Part shown: piece after piece, positions 4,935-5,756 of the stretch
How the letters are laid out: every line of letters begins with the position of its first letter
How positions within the stretch are numbered: position 1 is the first letter of the stretch
From: Anaerolinea thermophila
Lineage (GTDB): Bacteria > Chloroflexota > Anaerolineae > Anaerolineales > Villigracilaceae
NCBI GenBank assembly: GCA_022729775.1
Contig: DZBA01000218.1
Location: 1 to 5,756 of the forward strand
Direction: 5' to 3'
Length of the DNA: 5,756 nt
The notes under the pieces: generated by a model
What the model saw: the letters and a program-made list of their open reading frames with translations, nothing else
What the model was told of the DNA's origin: nothing
Database searches by the model: none
Made by a program: the position numbers and the translations under genes

Positions 4935-5651
4935 TTATTTCTTCTTTGGTACCAAACTCAACACCAGATAATAGCCGACATAAAGAAACGACGCCCATAC
5001 AATCCATTTTGGCGTATTGGGATAGAGAAGCAGTCCCCAAATTCCAATCGCGCCGTATAGGTACGTCAACGCAAGGGTCAGCGTGCGCAAGTAGCTGTTG
5101 CGGCTGGGATAAATATATTTAATGGGAACAAAAACAAGGATGTTGAACGCAACCAAAAATCCAAAGTTCACCCACTGCGGCAGGCTCATCAACAGCATGT
5201 AAATCACCATTACATTCCAGTAGGATGGGAACCCCTTGAAGTGATGGTCGTCTGTCTTTGCGTCTGTCTGCGTAAATTGGTATGCGGAAGTAAGCAGAAT
5301 GGAACACGCGCCGATCATCCTCATGCCATAAGGCAAAATATCCGCTTCGACCAAAAACAGCGCGGGAACGACGACATAATTGAGATAATCGAGAATGTTA
5401 TCGAGCAACGCGCCGTCCACGCCTTTGGCGTAGGTCTTCACATCTACCCAACGCGCGAGCATTCCATCAAACCCATCCACGAGCAGGGCGATAACCATGT
5501 AGATAATCATCGCCTTCCAATCATGTTCGAAGACGGCGATCAAGCCAAGCAATCCCCAGATCGCGCCTGTGGCTGTAAAGAGATGCACACTGTATGCGGC
5601 AATCACGCGCAAGGGATTTAGTTTTTGTTCATGTAGTGTCGAGGTTGTCAT
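4935..5651 (-). CDS. pcs: Phosphatidylcholine synthase (CDP-diacylglycerol:choline phosphatidyltransferase)
   Basis: This is an integral membrane CDP-alcohol phosphatidyltransferase of 238 residues, the usual Pcs length, with about seven to eight hydrophobic segments. The full family motif is present: D59-x2-D62-G63-x2-A66-R67, then G80-x3-D84-x3-D88. The four Asp residues bind two divalent metals and catalyse the transfer. Features typical of Pcs rather than PgsA or PssA are the long spacing between AR and the second half, the continuation LDNILDYLNYVVVPALFL (83-100), and GFPSYWNVMVIY (140-151). The reaction is CDP-diacylglycerol plus choline to phosphatidylcholine plus CMP at the inner membrane, usually with choline taken from the environment. 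AAAGGA (5664-5659) lies 7 nt before the ATG, and TATAAT is further upstream. Other CDP-alcohol transferases remain possible, since the alcohol specificity is inferred from similarity. The convergent lipid kinase and acyltransferase genes fit a phospholipid role. Confidence 0.88.
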   Translation of the reverse strand: MTTSTLHEQKLNPLRVIAAYSVHLFTATGAIWGLLGLIAVFEHDWKAMIIYMVIALLVDGFDGMLARWVDVKTYAKGVDGALLDNILDYLNYVVVPALFLVEADILPYGMRMIGACSILLTSAYQFTQTDAKTDDHHFKGFPSYWNVMVIYMLLMSLPQWVNFGFLVAFNILVFVPIKYIYPSRNSYLRTLTLALTYLYGAIGIWGLLLYPNTPKWIVWASFLYVGYYLVLSLVPKKK

Positions 5652-5706
5652 AAGGGTATCCTTTAGTAGTCATATAAACACAGGGATAAGAAAACGGGTA
5701 CGCGCG

Positions 5707-5712
5707 ATTATA
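5707..5712 (-). promoter_or_regulatory. Consensus -10 element (TATAAT) of the pcs unit
   Basis: On the - strand the sequence reads TATAAT, a perfect -10 hexamer. Transcription would start near 5700, giving a leader of about 49 nt with the ribosome binding site AAAGGA (5664-5659). No -35 stands at 16-18 bp; TAGACA (5738-5733) is a 5/6 match to TTGACA but 20 bp away, which is long. The T run just upstream (5721-5714) belongs to a terminator-like structure, so this looks like a terminator followed directly by a promoter. Confidence 0.55.
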
Positions 5713-5713
5713 C

Positions 5714-5754
5714 AAGAAAAAGCGTCGAAAGTTGTCTAGCGGGGCTTCGACAGC
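5714..5754 (-). terminator. Probable intrinsic terminator of a gene beyond the right edge
   Basis: On the - strand, GCTGTCGAAG (5754-5745) and CTTTCGACGC (5731-5722) pair through nine base pairs with one bulged base on each arm and a 13-nt loop. TTTTTCTT (5721-5714) follows directly. This is the order expected of a rho-independent terminator for a - strand gene lying upstream of pcs, outside the window. The bulges and wide loop make it moderate in strength. Confidence 0.45.
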
Positions 5755-5756
5755 GC

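Noticed and set aside
4885..5040. N-terminal extension of the GNAT protein to an upstream ATG at 5040
   Set aside because: It would translate the stem-loop and the 3' part of pcs in another frame. The family length and fold fit the start at 4884.
5241..5621. Open frame of 126 codons on the + strand opposite pcs
   Set aside because: It is a shadow of the pcs coding sequence; its His/Arg/Gln-rich translation has no domain.
1..5756. CRISPR array, insertion sequence, tRNA or rRNA
   Set aside because: There are no regularly spaced repeats, transposase motifs, cloverleaf or rRNA-like stretches on either strand.

Overview
This 5.76 kb stretch looks like ordinary bacterial chromosome, close to half G+C, with many GCG/CGC/CGCG words in its codons. 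It holds seven genes packed with little spacing. The gene mix and protein style suggest a member of the Chloroflexota, class Anaerolineae: a YqeC-MocA fusion, a diacylglycerol kinase-type lipid kinase beside a PlsC-type acyltransferase, a Pcs-type phosphatidylcholine synthase, and a two-helix membrane protein with small C-terminal beta modules. That assignment is inference from family style and is not proven by any marker gene.

The layout is three probable transcription units. Unit 1 (+ strand, about 38-2790) has an extended -10 promoter, an unrecognised membrane protein, a YqeC-MocA fusion and a second MocA-like nucleotidyltransferase that overlaps the fusion by ATGA. The last two point to maturation of the molybdenum (and perhaps selenium) cofactor of xanthine dehydrogenase-family enzymes. 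The hydroxylase itself, XdhC and YqeB are not in the window. Unit 2 (+ strand, about 2793-4459) has a promoter-like TATGAT, a leader with a stem-loop, a lipid kinase and an acyltransferase joined by another ATGA overlap. Unit 3 (- strand, 5712 down to 4456) has a TATAAT promoter, a phosphatidylcholine synthase, a strong stem-loop and a GNAT acetyltransferase. Units 2 and 3 converge, and their stop codons overlap by 4 bp, so there is no room for a terminator between them.

Functionally, units 2 and 3 share a phospholipid theme. The kinase (lipid to phospholipid) and the acyltransferase (lyso- to diacyl-phospholipid) could supply phosphatidic acid. Pcs would combine CDP-diacylglycerol with choline to make phosphatidylcholine. 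Unit 1 is unrelated in function, and its adjacency is probably ordinary chromosomal packing.

I found no clear new multi-gene system, mobile element, RNA gene or CRISPR array. The most interesting point is a palindromic stretch (about 1851-1899) inside the coding sequence of the YqeC-MocA fusion. It coincides with an extra loop of about 20 residues that the neighbouring MocA paralogue lacks. This looks like a palindromic repeat inserted in frame into a protein gene, and two intergenic stem-loops in the window share some of its core sequence. Also worth a look are A8 runs at the domain junction and at the end of the fusion gene, where -1 slippage would give alternative products, and an HX4E variant of the acyltransferase catalytic motif.
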